Made by a program: the position numbers and the translations under genes. From NCBI GenBank assembly GCA_010015655.1, contig ML976658.1:1011087-1075086 (forward strand): a stretch of 64,000 nucleotides of DNA. Direction: 5' to 3'. The notes under the pieces were generated by a model, which made no database searches, was not told the origin of the DNA, and saw only the letters and a program-made list of their open reading frames with translations. Of this stretch, positions 1 to 11,930 are shown piece after piece. Every line of letters starts with the position of its first letter. Position 1 is the first letter of the stretch. This DNA is from Bimuria novae-zelandiae CBS 107.79 (lineage: Eukaryota; Ascomycota; Dothideomycetes; Pleosporales; Didymosphaeriaceae).

Positions 1-1
1 A

Positions 2-1141
2 ACGGCCGCGTCCCTGCAACTCGTCGGCTTCATTCAAGCAGAAAAGTTCGAGCGTTTCCTTCCAATGTCACGCACCAACTTCATTGTTCCACAGAAGACC
101 AACGCGGAAGCGCAGCTCGCCCTCTCTTCGTTGATCCACGCTTTATTCGAGGCCGAGTGCTACGCCGTTGCGCGTTTGGTAGTCAAGCAAGACAAGGCAC
201 CATTAATGATTGTCATGGTCCCTCATATCACGCCCAGCTACGAGGCCTTGGTAGAAGCAGAGCTGCCATTCGAGGAAGACGTGCGCCGTTACAAATTCCC
301 TCCGCTGGACAAGAAACTCACCGTCTCTGGGAAGATCATCACAGAGCACAAAGATTTGCCCAATGCAGAGCTCACCCAGGCAATGAGCGACTACGTAGAC
401 GCCATGAATCTCTCCGAGTACGACAAGGATGACGAGGGCGAACCAACAGAGTACGCGAAGATCGAAGACACATACTCCCCTCTTCTACACAGAGTGAACC
501 AGATCATACGCTGGCGCGCAACGCACTCAGACCCTACGCTACCTCTTCCGGACCCGCCGCAGATCCTTACGCGGTTCTCTGAGCCGCCGTCAGATCTCAT
601 ACAGCAGACAGAGCAACAGCTGGCCGCGCTGAAGAAAGCCGCTGACGTGAAGAAAGTGCCGCCTAAGACCAAGGGTCGTGGCAAGCGCTCCCGCGCCGAC
701 CGCGATAAACCTCTTTCAGGCCTCGATATCGATGCGCTCCTCGGAAACCCTAAGCGCATCAAGATCGACGCCAACAACCTCGTACCGTCGTTCAAGCAAG
801 CTCTTGCCGCTACCGATGATCTCGAAGCTATCCAGGAAGCTGCCGACGCGATGGCGGCGCAGATTCGCACTCTTGTCCGCAACTCTGTCGGTGATAGCGC
901 ATATGGCCGTGCGCTCGAGGCACTGCGCGTGATGAGGGACGAGCTCACGGAGCTGGAGGAACCGGAGATATGGAACGTCTTCGTGAGAGAGTTCAAGAGC
1001 GAGTTGATTGGTGGAAAACTCGGAGGCGACAGGAGGGAGATGTGGTGGAAAGTGCGGGGCAGCAAGTACGGCTTGATCGACCGGAAGAGGTGCTTCGCGA
1101 GTGATGTTACGGAAGAGGAGGCTGCGCAATTCTACAAGTGA
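2..1141 (+). CDS. KU80: Ku80 (Ku70/Ku80 DNA end-binding complex subunit 2), C-terminal part
   Basis: Carboxy-terminal 379 codons of Ku80, the partner of Ku70 in the ring that loads on DNA double-strand ends for non-homologous end joining and telomere maintenance. The frame is open from base 2, so the 5' end lies outside the window; the ATG at 65 is internal (it sits in LPMSRTNF). Seen: the conserved core/arm segment with VPQKTNAEAQLALSSL, YAVARLVVKQDKAPLM and YKFPPLDKKLTVSGK; a proline-rich and basic linker (around KTKGRGKRSRADRDK); then a C-terminal helical domain matching the Ku80 DNA-PKcs-binding fold family, ending EEEAAQFYK. The frame is undisturbed and codon use is normal despite the nearby RIP-damaged DNA. 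The family assignment rests on recognised conserved blocks, not on a search. Confidence 0.93.
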   Translation, partial: TAASLQLVGFIQAEKFERFLPMSRTNFIVPQKTNAEAQLALSSLIHALFEAECYAVARLVVKQDKAPLMIVMVPHITPSYEALVEAELPFEEDVRRYKFPPLDKKLTVSGKIITEHKDLPNAELTQAMSDYVDAMNLSEYDKDDEGEPTEYAKIEDTYSPLLHRVNQIIRWRATHSDPTLPLPDPPQILTRFSEPPSDLIQQTEQQLAALKKAADVKKVPPKTKGRGKRSRADRDKPLSGLDIDALLGNPKRIKIDANNLVPSFKQALAATDDLEAIQEAADAMAAQIRTLVRNSVGDSAYGRALEALRVMRDELTELEEPEIWNVFVREFKSELIGGKLGGDRREMWWKVRGSKYGLIDRKRCFASDVTEEEAAQFYK

Positions 1142-1686
1142 TCTGAGAATCGAAAGAAGGCGAGGCAGTGGGTGCGCCTAACTCGAGGAGACTGACTGTG
1201 GTAGGCGCCGGGGCGCTGTCAGAACACACTTATACGTCCTCACTCACCGGTACCACGGCACAGACCTAAATCAATGGAGCAAGTGTCGGTACAGCTGGGT
1301 TCTATACTACCTGCCAAGGGTTAAACTCACACGGTATTATGGTGTTCTTATATCTACCGCAGATCACACTTTTGATCTCATGTGGACCCCATTGCTGAAT
1401 ACGTATTTTCTATTAGACAGTTGCACTACGAGAACCTAGAGTCACTAGGATAGAGAAGTGCCTTTTCGTAAATTGCAAATGCACCGCTGTTAGCCTCCTG
1501 TTTGCGCATTGAGCCTATACCTCGGCCAATCCATGAACTTATCACACTCCCTCGTAAGAGGAATCCAAGCTTGCTTAGAAAGAAACTTAAATCCTACTGG
1601 CTTTCTTCGTCCTAACGCCCAGGAAGGAATTCCAGGCATATTTATTGTTCATGTTCGATCTCGTGGCCACCATTATATGGATGGGA
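1142..1686. other. Intergenic, convergent 3' regions
   Basis: Space between the 3' ends of Ku80 (+) and the ankyrin gene (-). Only short chance frames are seen; no RNA gene or repeat recognised. Confidence 0.5.
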
Positions 1687-2995
1687 TCACTTGCGTGCCC
1701 CACGAGGGTTTGCGGCAGACCTCTTAAGCAGGATAGATTGGAAGAAAATTCGAGGCCGGTTTGTCTTGGTTTTGGGCCATCCATCCGTGCTTGAGTTGGC
1801 ACCGTGCTTGAGCAGGTATAGTACAGTTCTCTTGCACTGCGTCCTGGCGGCGATATACATAGGACAAGTTCCGTCATCTAGGGCTTTTTTGACGTCGACA
1901 CCCCCACAGAGCAAAGTCTTAATGTTGAAGATGCGACGGTCAGGATTGCTACCGGAAGCTGCGGCGATAAGCGGCGACATGTTCGAGTAGGTCTTGTTTG
2001 CGTGTAGCAAACCCTTGTCGATATAGTGTTGGATCATGGTGCTGTTCCCGGTGCGACATATTATCTTGACCACGTCCTGATTAAGCATTCCTTTTCGGCT
2101 ACCTTTCACTTCCTTGATGACCTCCAATGCTGGGATGGAACCTGAAGAATATGCATATTCCATCCACGTCTGGGAGACCCTGCTCTGTGATGGGTACGTC
2201 TTGTTCCAAGGCGTGCAAGCAAAAACGAGGGTTTTAAGAATTTCTATATCGCCACCTTTGATGGCGTCCGCAACCGTGTAGCGGATCCTCTGCAGCTGGT
2301 CGGCTTCTTTGTACGGAGCGAGGAGCGAATGGACCACCTCGATGTTGCCCCTTCGGATAGCAACCTTCATAGCGTGTCCCACGATGGGGCAGTCACAGAC
2401 GAAATTTTTCGATGCTTGAAGCAGTGGAGGAATAAGATATAACACACCAATCGCTGCTGCTGCGACCAGTTTCTGTGCGTCCGTTATTCGACCCTTGGCA
2501 CCGTTTGCACATTTGTTGAAACCCGGAACAACTCTCCACGAGCCATCGACTTGATCATCCCAAAGATATACCCTCAGGGCTTCGATATAACTCCAATCCT
2601 GGGTTGAAACGCCTTCAATGAGTCTCATGGCGAGATCTTGACGCTGCTCATAGTCTTTGATGTCAAGCTCTTGCGTTAAGTACTCTAGTAAGCTTTGAAG
2701 GATGGACACCAGAACCCCGTCGGCATCCAGGCGTTTGTTCAACCGGTTACGTAGATATACCACGAGATTGTTCTTCAGAATTTTCGCGTGACGGTCGGTG
2801 TCAAGCGATGCCCTGAGGATGTCCTTGGTTTGGTGGGCGAAAATGTCACGGTTTATGGCCCTTACCTTACAAGATAGTTGCTCTTACCTTGGCATGGTTG
2901 CGACTTACCTTCCACCTATCCAGGACTAGTGTTGTTTGTGCCTGCGCACCTATATCTTCTGTAGTTCCTAGATAGTACAACCTCAGTTCAATCCT
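1687..2995 (-). CDS. Ankyrin-repeat protein, 5'-truncated
   Basis: Minus-strand gene reading from about 2995 to TGA at 1687-1689. The long frame has no ATG at its upstream end (its first codon in the longest ATG/GTG-type frame is GTG at 2763; the first ATG is at 2626-2628). It extends upstream to 2865, where a plausible 43-bp GT-AG intron (2866-2908, phase 0) joins a short exon 2909-2995 containing LGTTEDIGAQAQTTLVLDRW. Beyond it is a TGA and then a pogo transposon remnant, so the start is missing. The C-terminal half has degenerate ankyrin units (AIRRGNIEVVHSLL, AIKGGDIEILKTLV, SPLIAAASGS, CPMYIAARTQCKRTVLYLL). Such fungal proteins are generally protein-binding; no partner can be named. It is either a truncated gene or one with further upstream exons lost to transposon insertion. 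Confidence 0.65.
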
Positions 2996-3039
2996 TCAAT
3001 TTCCCTGCGTACTGTCCAGCTCTGCTCACCGCGACACCT

Positions 3040-3600
3040 CCACACTGAAGTAGAAGGCCTGCGGCAGGCTGTTTTATTAACAAGGAAACACAAGAAGAAG
3101 AGCAAGACTCTTAACCTTTAATAGAGAAAGGAATACCATAGTAGTGTAGTGTTCTAGTCACCTTTAAAAATAAGGGAGGCCCGGTTCCGTGAGAGGATTA
3201 AGAAATAAGAAGAAAAAGAGTAACAACTTAAGAGAGCTTATACGAAGGCAGAGAAGGCTTAATAGAAGGTCCTTAAGCTTTAAGAGAAAGAAGAAAGAGA
3301 AAGGTTAAGAGTTAAGAAGAAGGAGAAGAGGGAGAGGATTAAGGCTAAGAAACAGGCTACCCAGGAACGTTAAAGAATTAAGAAAGATAACTCTAAGAAG
3401 GCTATACAACCTTCCTAAAAGGGAAAGAGGAAGGCCCTAAAGCCTCTCTTAAAATAATAGAAGAAAAAGGCCCGGGTTTAGGTTATTGTAGAGGTTAAGG
3501 ATGCGGAGACCCAGAATCCTTTACACGTAATCACGACCCGGGGTGGCCGCAATATTAAGCTTCCGTTAAAATTTAAATAGTACATCTTTTTCGCAGCAGT
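3040..3600 (+). mobile_element. RIP-damaged C-terminal remnant of a pogo/Fot-type transposase
   Basis: Purine-rich stretch that reads, with TAG/TAA interruptions, as the lysine/arginine/glutamate-rich tail typical of fungal pogo transposases. It ends with an intact terminal motif ITTRGGRNIKLPLKFK and TAG at 3578-3580. No DDE catalytic core or terminal inverted repeats were found, so this is a fragment. It abuts the truncated 5' side of the ankyrin gene. Confidence 0.6.
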
Positions 3601-3958
3601 TTGTTTAGTTATATAATAAATTATTAGAACAATTCAGCTATCGTGCATGGTTCAGAAACTCATTGTTGTTGTGAGAGTGATTTGGTGTTCCGCGTGCATT
3701 GGCCCGTAGCGTGCATTGGGTGGTGCGAAACACTACCCCGCAGATTTACAAGAGCAGCTACAATTGTTGCCTGCCTGGCGTGCGACAAATTCCTTCCCAC
3801 TTGACACACACACTCAACATACAGCGGGTCTTGAATCAGCTCCCCTACTTGCAAATAAAAGCCACTCTTCTATCTCTTTTGAGCCGCGGTAAGACATATA
3901 TGCCTCTTGGTTCAGATACACCCACATCGTCTCCGTCACTTAGCTCGCACAACACACT

Positions 3959-5244
3959 ATGTCACTCCTCCAACTTCCCCCCGAAACCCTAATTCAAATT
4001 TTCGATTATGTCGGCTCATACTATTTCCGCTCGGATCTGTCACGCCTCACAGTCTGTAAGCAGTGGAGCAAATTTGCCCATACCACGTGCTTCCGGGATT
4101 TTTACGTTACTCAGAAGACACTACGACGCTTGCTGTCTTCTCCGTACGTAGAATCAAGTCTACCTCTAGTCAAAGACAGCGTGGAAACCCTAGACCTAGA
4201 TTTGAAGGGCTTTGAAGACTAGGACTCTATTCCGCTGTCTCGACACGATTCGTGGGCCGTAAATGTCCTAAATGTGTCAACCTGGAATGGCGCTCAGGGA
4301 CGCGCAGTGCGCGCAGCCTGGACAACAGAGCTGAATAACGATCTCCTCTACCTCGCCACCATCATCAAACAATCACGGAAACTGCGCATCCTGCGCATCC
4401 TACGCATACAAGCCACCAGTGACCACCAGTGAACTGCATCCGCTACTTCGTCTTCTAGAACGCCGCGACTACCTTTTTCTATCCACAATACGCGCCTTCT
4501 TATCAGCCAGCAACCTAACTAGTATAAAGCTAGATCTATGCGGTACTCGACTTATACCGCATCAAAGCCAAGAGCACGGTGAAGGATTCCATGTCTGCAC
4601 GAGTATCGCCGCTCCTTACTACGCTACGACGTTTGCGACTGCGCATGCGCAGTATCTGTGCCGATGTTCTAAAACCCCGACAACATAGCACCAATCTACG
4701 TTTGAACGAGATGCTCATCAACCTCAGTCTATCCAACGAGTCACCCCTAACCACCTCGGCGGCGCACGCCACATGTTGCGGTTCCTCCCCAGGGGGGTTC
4801 CTTCAACTGAAAGCGGATATGGAGAAGCAGGCGCAAGATCTTGTGGCACAGATGGCGGCCCCAAAAATAGTGAGGATATTAACGCATGCGCTTCCGAGTA
4901 TTGAAATGCGGGCGTTCGATGTCTTGACTGGCAGAAATGTCACATTGAGTGAGGGTGCGGAGTGGGATGACGACGGCGAGGCTATCGAGGACGAAGTGTC
5001 GGACGAGGAGTCCGAGATTTCGGACCTTTCCTCAGGCGGCGATGGATAGCCACGGTTGGCATTTGGATTTAATAGGGAGCGAACAAGCGAGTATCTCAAG
5101 GGTATTGAGGACAAGATTAGGCAAGCAGATGAAGGGCAAGAATACCCTGAGCAACTCTTTACGAACACCGAAAGTTCCGTCCGTTTCCACTCACTCTCAC
5201 CAGTTATGCCTCTACCCAATAACGGGGCATTAGAGAGAAGCTAA
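3959..5244 (+). pseudogene. F-box protein pseudogene
   Basis: Starts at ATG 3959 with an F-box: residues 1-45 contain LLQLPPETLIQIFDYV and SRLTVCKQWSKFAHTTCFRDF. F-box proteins bring substrates to SCF ubiquitin ligases. The frame is broken at TAG 4220-4222, after which homologous-looking sequence continues in the same frame (DSIPLSRHDSWAVN). A shift near 4405-4432, next to a short duplicated CACCAGTGA segment, moves reading to another frame (ELHPLLRLLERRDYL), and a second shift near 4600 moves it to a third (LLTTLRRLRLRMRSICADVL, then an acidic SDEESEISD tract). TAG at 5047-5049 follows, then further coding-like sequence to TAA 5242-5244. Both TAG codons could be TGG changed by C-to-T on the opposite strand, the RIP signature. 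Several introns could instead explain part of this, but no good splice sites were seen. Confidence 0.75.
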
Positions 5245-5399
5245 GCAGACATAGACGGCTGCCTAGAGCTGTGGTAGTGGCGCGCGCTGGCTAGGTGCGG
5301 GCGGGGGGCTGCGCTAATATTAAAGCGTACTCGCGAGATCGAGCAGCTATAGTAAGAGTAGCCTTCTAAAAGTCTCGTTTAGCGCGCGCAGTAACCTAA

Positions 5400-7160
5400 A
5401 AGTCTATAATTACTACTTCTCGTGCAAGGTCGCGGGCGATATTAATAAACTTAAAGTAATTATTCTTAAAATAATAAATATCGTGGCCTATATTTATATA
5501 AAGTTAATTTATAAGCTTCTTATAAAACTTTTTAACTTATTAATTAGTAGATAGCTTACGCCACGTCGTAAGGCAAAAGAGTCTACTTAAAAACTAATAA
5601 ACTTAGCTATAAAGCGTAAGCGTAATTAAAAAAAGACTTAATAAATCTTTTTCTCCTTATATAGGTCGCTAAAAGCTTACTCTATTATATTTATTATAAA
5701 TTTATTATTAATGCGTTTGCTACTATCTTATAAAGCTTTAATTAAAGTTATAAGCTAGTTACGGGCAGGATCCTCTGTGCGTGTAGTCATGTATGCTGCG
5801 ATACGCTCTTAGGTATCCTTCAAGGTCTCTTCCACAAACTAATCGCGGTTGGACCGAAGTTTGTTCTCTATATGGGCCCTCTAATGCTTGAAGGTCGTAG
5901 TTGTCTTGCTGTCTGAGAGTAGCGGAGGGTCTAGGAACTTAACTAAGCGCTAGCTTGCGCTAGAAGAGCGTGTATATAGGTAGGTAATAGGCTTAAATAG
6001 TAATAGGCGTAGAAGATATAAGTTATTAGGCTTACTAAACTTAGAGCTTAGTAGGTTATTAGTAAAGGGGATACTCTAGCTTAAGGTATAAAAAAGGATT
6101 TAGAATTTAGTTATATAGCGTTAAGTTACTATTATTTCTAAAGGAAAACCTATGTAAGTAAGGGCTTACTTAGCTACTTAAGCTTCTAGCGTCTATATCC
6201 TTTACTAAGCTTTAGTAAAGACGTCTTATAGGTTCTTACTTTTAGTTAAGATATTAGCAGTAAATTAATAATATATATAAAACTACTAGCGTTTTACGCT
6301 GTGTGTAAGTAATTAATTAGCTAGCTTGTTAGTTATAGTTATAGGGTTCTCGCGAAAGTATTCTTAGACAGCACTAAGTATAGCCTTAATAGTAACTTTA
6401 CTAGTAAAAGTAAGAATTTAAAAAATAGGTATAAGACCTTTCTTAATAGCTTACTAGATCTAGGCTAGCTTAATAAAGGTATTATAATTATAGTTTTCTT
6501 TTAAGATTACTCTATAGCCTTAGACCTTAGTTTCTTTATAAATAAATAGTTTAAACTAGTTATACGCTTCTCCTAGCATAGACTTCTTAATCTTTAATAC
6601 TATAAATAGGTAGGTTTACGCTATTATCCCTTTATAAGTGCTCTAGATAGTGTAACTATTATAAAAGCTACTAGTAAAATAGCTAAAAGTTAGTTCTCTA
6701 ATAAGAAGGAAATAAGCAGGTAATACTCGCGTTATTAGTCGTAAATAAAAATAAAAGTTAAAAAAAGGTAAAGGTTTATATAAAGCTTTTATAGCTATTT
6801 TCTAATTAAATAGGTACGCTGCCTACTACTATAGATTTTTTAAGGCACCTAATAAGTTACTCTTAAGGCCTACTACGTAAAGCTTATATAAGCTATTATT
6901 AAGGATTTTGTTGCCTATCGCTATAGGGCTTTTAAACTAGTAATTATATATATAACAAACTAATAACGCAGCGTAGTTATGCGATAGATTCTTAAGGTAG
7001 TTATTTAATATATATAAGACTTAGCTTAACTATAAGTTTAACCTTAATATTATATTACTATTATACGGCTAAAGGAAAGCGATCTTAGTGTAATATAATA
7101 ATAAGCTTAGGCTTTACTATTATAGACAGAAGATGTACGTTAACGGGATATATTAGCTCT
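5400..7160 (-). mobile_element. Probable Gypsy gag remnant (unresolved)
   Basis: On the minus strand, around 5990 down to 5760, the fragment TFKHWRAHIENKLRSNRD-like (with stops) followed by ERIAAYMTTRTEDPARN resembles the gag core of fungal Gypsy elements. The rest, up to 7160, is too decayed to name. No LTRs were identified. Confidence 0.35.
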
Positions 7161-7299
7161 ATTATAGCTACACTAAGATAGAGAAGAAAGTAATCTACAG
7201 GACACTTACGAAAGAAGGGACGACAGTATGCGCGCTAGACCCAAAGGGACTAGCGTCTCGCATGATTATGTGATTTGTAGCTAATCTATCTAAGTAGCT

Positions 7300-9850
7300 C
7301 CGTTACATTTATAATTATTAATTTCTTACTAGTTCCCTCTCTAAGAGGTGTATACTAAACTTTTAGGCTTATTTATTTTAATTATTATACGATAATAACC
7401 TTTATTATAGGTTTTTAACTATATATTATCTTCCTTTACTAGTTAATAAAAAGGTTATGTCCTCATAGCTAATTATAACTAATAATTACTTTTAAACTTT
7501 CGAGATCTATTATCGTAAAGCTATATTAGCTCTAAAGTCTATTTAAACTAATAAGTAACAGCGTTATTTTAAACCGTAGCTAGCCTTTGCTATATCTCTA
7601 GGATAACGTCCTATTTACCATTTTTACTTACATAGGTATTTCCTTATTCTTATATAGCAGATTATATTTCTCTACTATCTTAAGAGATATTAGACATTTA
7701 GTTACTCTAAGGTCTATTAGCGCTGTTACTTAGTAACTACTAATTATAACTTCTTTAGTTAGGTGCAGGCTATTTATACCAATTTTTACTTTTATTATTT
7801 TTATAGTTACGCCTCTACTAGTAAGGTCTTTTATTTAGTAGCGTTCTAGTTTTCTAATTTATTATTAATCTTTTTAAAGTTATCCTGAAAAGCTTTTACT
7901 TCCTTATTCTAAGTTCGTATAGCTTCTTTTATGCCAGTATTAGTTTTTACCGTTTCTAATACTTTTAGTAAAGCACTTTATAAGTACTCCTAGTATCTTT
8001 AATCTGCTAAACCTCTTCTTCTTTTTAGAGTTCTCTATATTATCTGTATCCCGTAGCTAGACACTTCTAAGATTTTAGACCCTTATATAATAGTGTTGTT
8101 TCTAGTGCTGCTGTCTGTTCTTTTTAATATAGATAGGCTAGGCAATCCCTGTTATAATCTAACTATCTAATTTATTATAGGTGGCTAGCGCTTGTGTCCT
8201 CTATCTATTAGCTTTTTATAGTTACTATTAATCCTGGTTTATGCCTTTAGGGTACTAGCCTGTGGCTTCTTTCTGTGTCTCGCGCATTTAGTATTTATTG
8301 TTAAAGAACTTTTACTAGCCTAATTCCTTATAGTAGCGTGCCTATTTGTCTAAAAACATTTATAATAGTTTATTATTAGGGTATAGTTATTAATAAACTT
8401 ATAGTTAAAATTTTCTAGTAATACTACTACTTATGCCTTTTTTATTTAATGTAGTTAGTAATCTTTTTCGTTATAAAAGAACTAAGATACTCTTTTATAT
8501 TATTCTTAAATTTTAATCTACTATTCTAGCAATAGTACGTTTCCGTAGCATTTCGTGGTAAAATTATAAATTATCGTGGCCCTTACTCCTTAAGTTTAAT
8601 TTTTTACGTATATTCCTACGGCGTATATATCTAGCTATTATATATCTAGCACTTTCCTTTTAATAGTTAGAAAAGGACTTTATACTATAATACTATCTGT
8701 TATTCTATTTCCTCTAGTGACTCTAGAACCTTAAGTTCTATATTAGAGACTTTATCTTTATTAATCCTTAGTAGTATAGGCATTAGTGTCTATAGTATAA
8801 CTATTATTACTTAAATAATTTAAGCTCTCTTACTCTATTATTTATTATTTTTTAGATATTTCTTTTAGAAATAACCTTATTCTCCGTATCCTAAGCATGC
8901 TTTTTTGTTAAAGCATTATTTTTATTCTTAGTTAAATAGTTTATTATTACGGTCCTTTTACTACTTCCTTAGCTTCTATTCTTAGGCTTTATTAGCTAAT
9001 ACGATGTCTCTATTGCGGTCCTTCTGTAGTTTTTAAATCTTTTTAATATTAGGTTAGATGTAGTAGCCTTCTCACATTTTTAATTATTATTTACAGAATT
9101 AATTATTAATTTATATAGCTAGCTTTACGAGTTCTTCTAAGTTTTCTACCTTATTACAGTAGGTAAGCTTATCTTTAATGTTTTTCTTTAGCCTATTATA
9201 ATAAGCTAATTAAAGTAGGACGTTATCCTAGTTAATCTTAGCTTATAGACGTCTAAACTTGGCTGTATAAGTACTAGCTAAATTAGATATTTAAGCTTTT
9301 ATATCTTACGTTTGGTTTATTATTCCTTATTAACTTCTTTAAATATAATTTACTTTTATTTTTTAAATGATGCCTTGTCCTTAAACACCTTCTTAGTTTT
9401 ATTACTATATTCCGAGATGTCGACTTCGTTTTGTAGATAGTCCTTAGTAAGGGATTAAAGCTACTTAGTTATTTTACCTTTTATATGCATACTAGCTGTT
9501 AGAATCTTAAATTATTTAGTTTTAAAGATATCCTTATTATAGTAGTAGTAAAGTTTTATATTTATAAAGAACGCCATATGTCCTTTTCGTTTACCTTTAT
9601 AAATTTTAGAAACCTTAAAATATATCTTTCCTATAGTGACAGTAATTTGAACGCAAGCTATTAGCTTTGCTAATTGCTTTTTAAGCTATTATATTTTATT
9701 AGCCTAATTAGCTAATACTATTAGGGTATATATAGTTAGTCCGGAAGCCGCGCTTCCTATTAGGACACTTACTATAATAGCTACTATAGCTATTTTTGTT
9801 ATCTTAGACCTTTAAGTATTTAAGGTATTATAAGGTGCTTTTACTTATCT
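7300..9850 (-). mobile_element. Gypsy-type retrotransposon remnant, minus strand
   Basis: Reading from 9850 leftwards, a gag-like frame is recognisable near 9270-9110: TYTAKFRRL, NRLKKNIKDKLTYCN and VENLEELVKLAI, interrupted only by TAA/TAG. This is the retrotransposon gag core (YxxxFxxL ... YxxGL). Pol should follow towards 7300 but is too RIP-damaged to delimit. No LTR pair was found. Confidence 0.5.
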
Positions 9851-11758
9851 AAGCCTAATCTAGGTTAGGGGAGGATAGGTTGAGAGTAATATACCTTACA
9901 GATGTATTTAGTAGTTAAGAGCTTAAAATAATAATACTAAGGTATATAAATAATTTAATTCTATAACAAACTGTAAAATAACTAACTAGGAGATTTAATA
10001 ATCTGTTATAAAAATATACTTATAGTATATTAAGTGAACTATAAAGAGTAAGAAAGGTATAAAGAAATTATTTAACTATATATTATTTATCTTAGTCTTT
10101 ACTATTGTTAGAATTATTATTATAGTCCTACTAAGACCTTCTTCTTAGAAGTAGTCCCTAGGACATACTATTGTCCTAACTTTTATACGGGACTTCTTGC
10201 TTATACAAGACTTTATTACGTAATTACTAACTTAAGCTATCCCGCGCTTCCTTGTGTTCCTCCGCTCTAGTCATTTTGTCCATAATAACCCTCTTGGCGT
10301 AATTGTCTAATTTCTTTGTTCTTGTGGGATTCGTGATCGTAACAGGGATAAGAATTAAAGGACTATTTATTACTAAATACAATGCCTACGGTAGAGCTAA
10401 GCTTAAGTAATAGATACGTAAGCAACTAAAGGACCTAACTAAAGGCCCAAAGGGTAGAGTTACTACAGACCTTTATAATTAGAAAGTAAACAGCTCTACT
10501 AAGAAAAAGAGCTAAATACTAATTATAGATAGATTCTTTATCTTTACCTAAGACTTTTACTTTAAAAATAATTACTTAGCGTAATTAATTATTAAGCTCC
10601 TTAGCGCTTTTAAACAATTTATAAAAGTACAATTTAGTATTATTATTAAAATTATGAAATTAGATAACAAAATCTTCTTAATTAAAGTAAATATTTAAAA
10701 GTAGTGCACCACGTAAGGCATTAAAATTAAGCTTTTAGTACTTAATACTTAAGCACAAAATAGAGGCGCTAAATACTTAAGAGGTATAATTAAGAAGAAA
10801 GCGCGCGATATAACTAGACTTTAACGTACCTTAGTAAATATAGCCTAAGATTACTAAAGCTATAGTCTACCTCTATATTTAAACTCTAAACTACGCTAAC
10901 TATTAGTAATTACTATATAAAGTATTCTATATAATAGTAGCCTTTTAAAATAGAGTTATTACTTAACTAAGAAAGCCTAATTAAGCTTACTTAAAGGCTT
11001 ATAGCTATAAAGCGTTCGCTATAATAGATAATATAAAATACGGTAAAAGAAAATTATAAAGACTAGATCTAAAAGCCTAGCTTAGGAATCTTGTTAGCTA
11101 TGAATTAACTAATATTTAGAAAATCTAGGTCCTATTATTTACAAAGATAATTAGTACTCGCGATATAATATTTAATAAAAATATAATATTCTTAGGAAAT
11201 AATAAAGACCTAACAGATAATTGTATATATAATATATTAGAGGAGATAGTAGCCTAAGTACGCTTAATAAAGTACCTCCTTTACTTTAATAGGATTAAGT
11301 TATAGAGTCTTTTTTATAAAGATAAGATAATTACTAAGACGCTAAAAAAAGAGGCTAAAGGGGCCTTAAGGTATAAGTAAGATAAGAAGGTTAGGTATAA
11401 GTATCTTACACTTGTATTAACGCTACTACTAGTTACACTTCTTACATAATTAATAGTAAAAGATTACTAACTTAAACTATCCCTAGTAGTATTAACACGG
11501 CAATAATAAATAAGTCCTTAGACTATTATATTTATAGGAGGCATAAAAGCAGGTAGTAGTAATAAATATAAAGGTAAAACTTTTAATAAGGCATAACTTA
11601 GACGCTTAATTACTATAGATAAGAAGCTATATTAGAGCGTACTACTTAAACTACTCACATGCTACAATAAACTTAAAGACTATCCCTTTAATAATATATA
11701 GAAGGAAGCTAGGTAATCTTATTTTTAAAACTATAAAGAGATAAAGTCCTAAAGTAAG

Positions 11759-11930
11759 TGAGGCGCACAGTCACAACGATTAGGGAGCTTAAAAATAAAG
11801 TCTATTAAGGAGAAGAAGCATTATAACAACTAACTATTTATAAGTTTAAAAGATCGCGTGCTTAGCTACTTAGCTATTTAGCTTAACCCTAGCTAGTATA
11901 AAAAGCTTTAATAAGGTGCCTTTTATAATA
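11759..11930. repeat. LTR of copy A, left
   Basis: 172 bp, starts TGAGGCGCACAG, ends TTTTATAATA where the undamaged right copy has TTTTGCAACA. Paired with 13509-13680. Confidence 0.88.

Noticed and set aside
391..1129. Minus-strand open frames over Ku80
   Set aside because: They are shadows of the conserved plus-strand Ku80 frame and show no domain.
10106..10344. TGTTAGAATT...GATCGTAACA stretch as a possible Copia 5' LTR
   Set aside because: Ends look LTR-like and position fits, but no matching partner was found at the right side of the Copia remnant.
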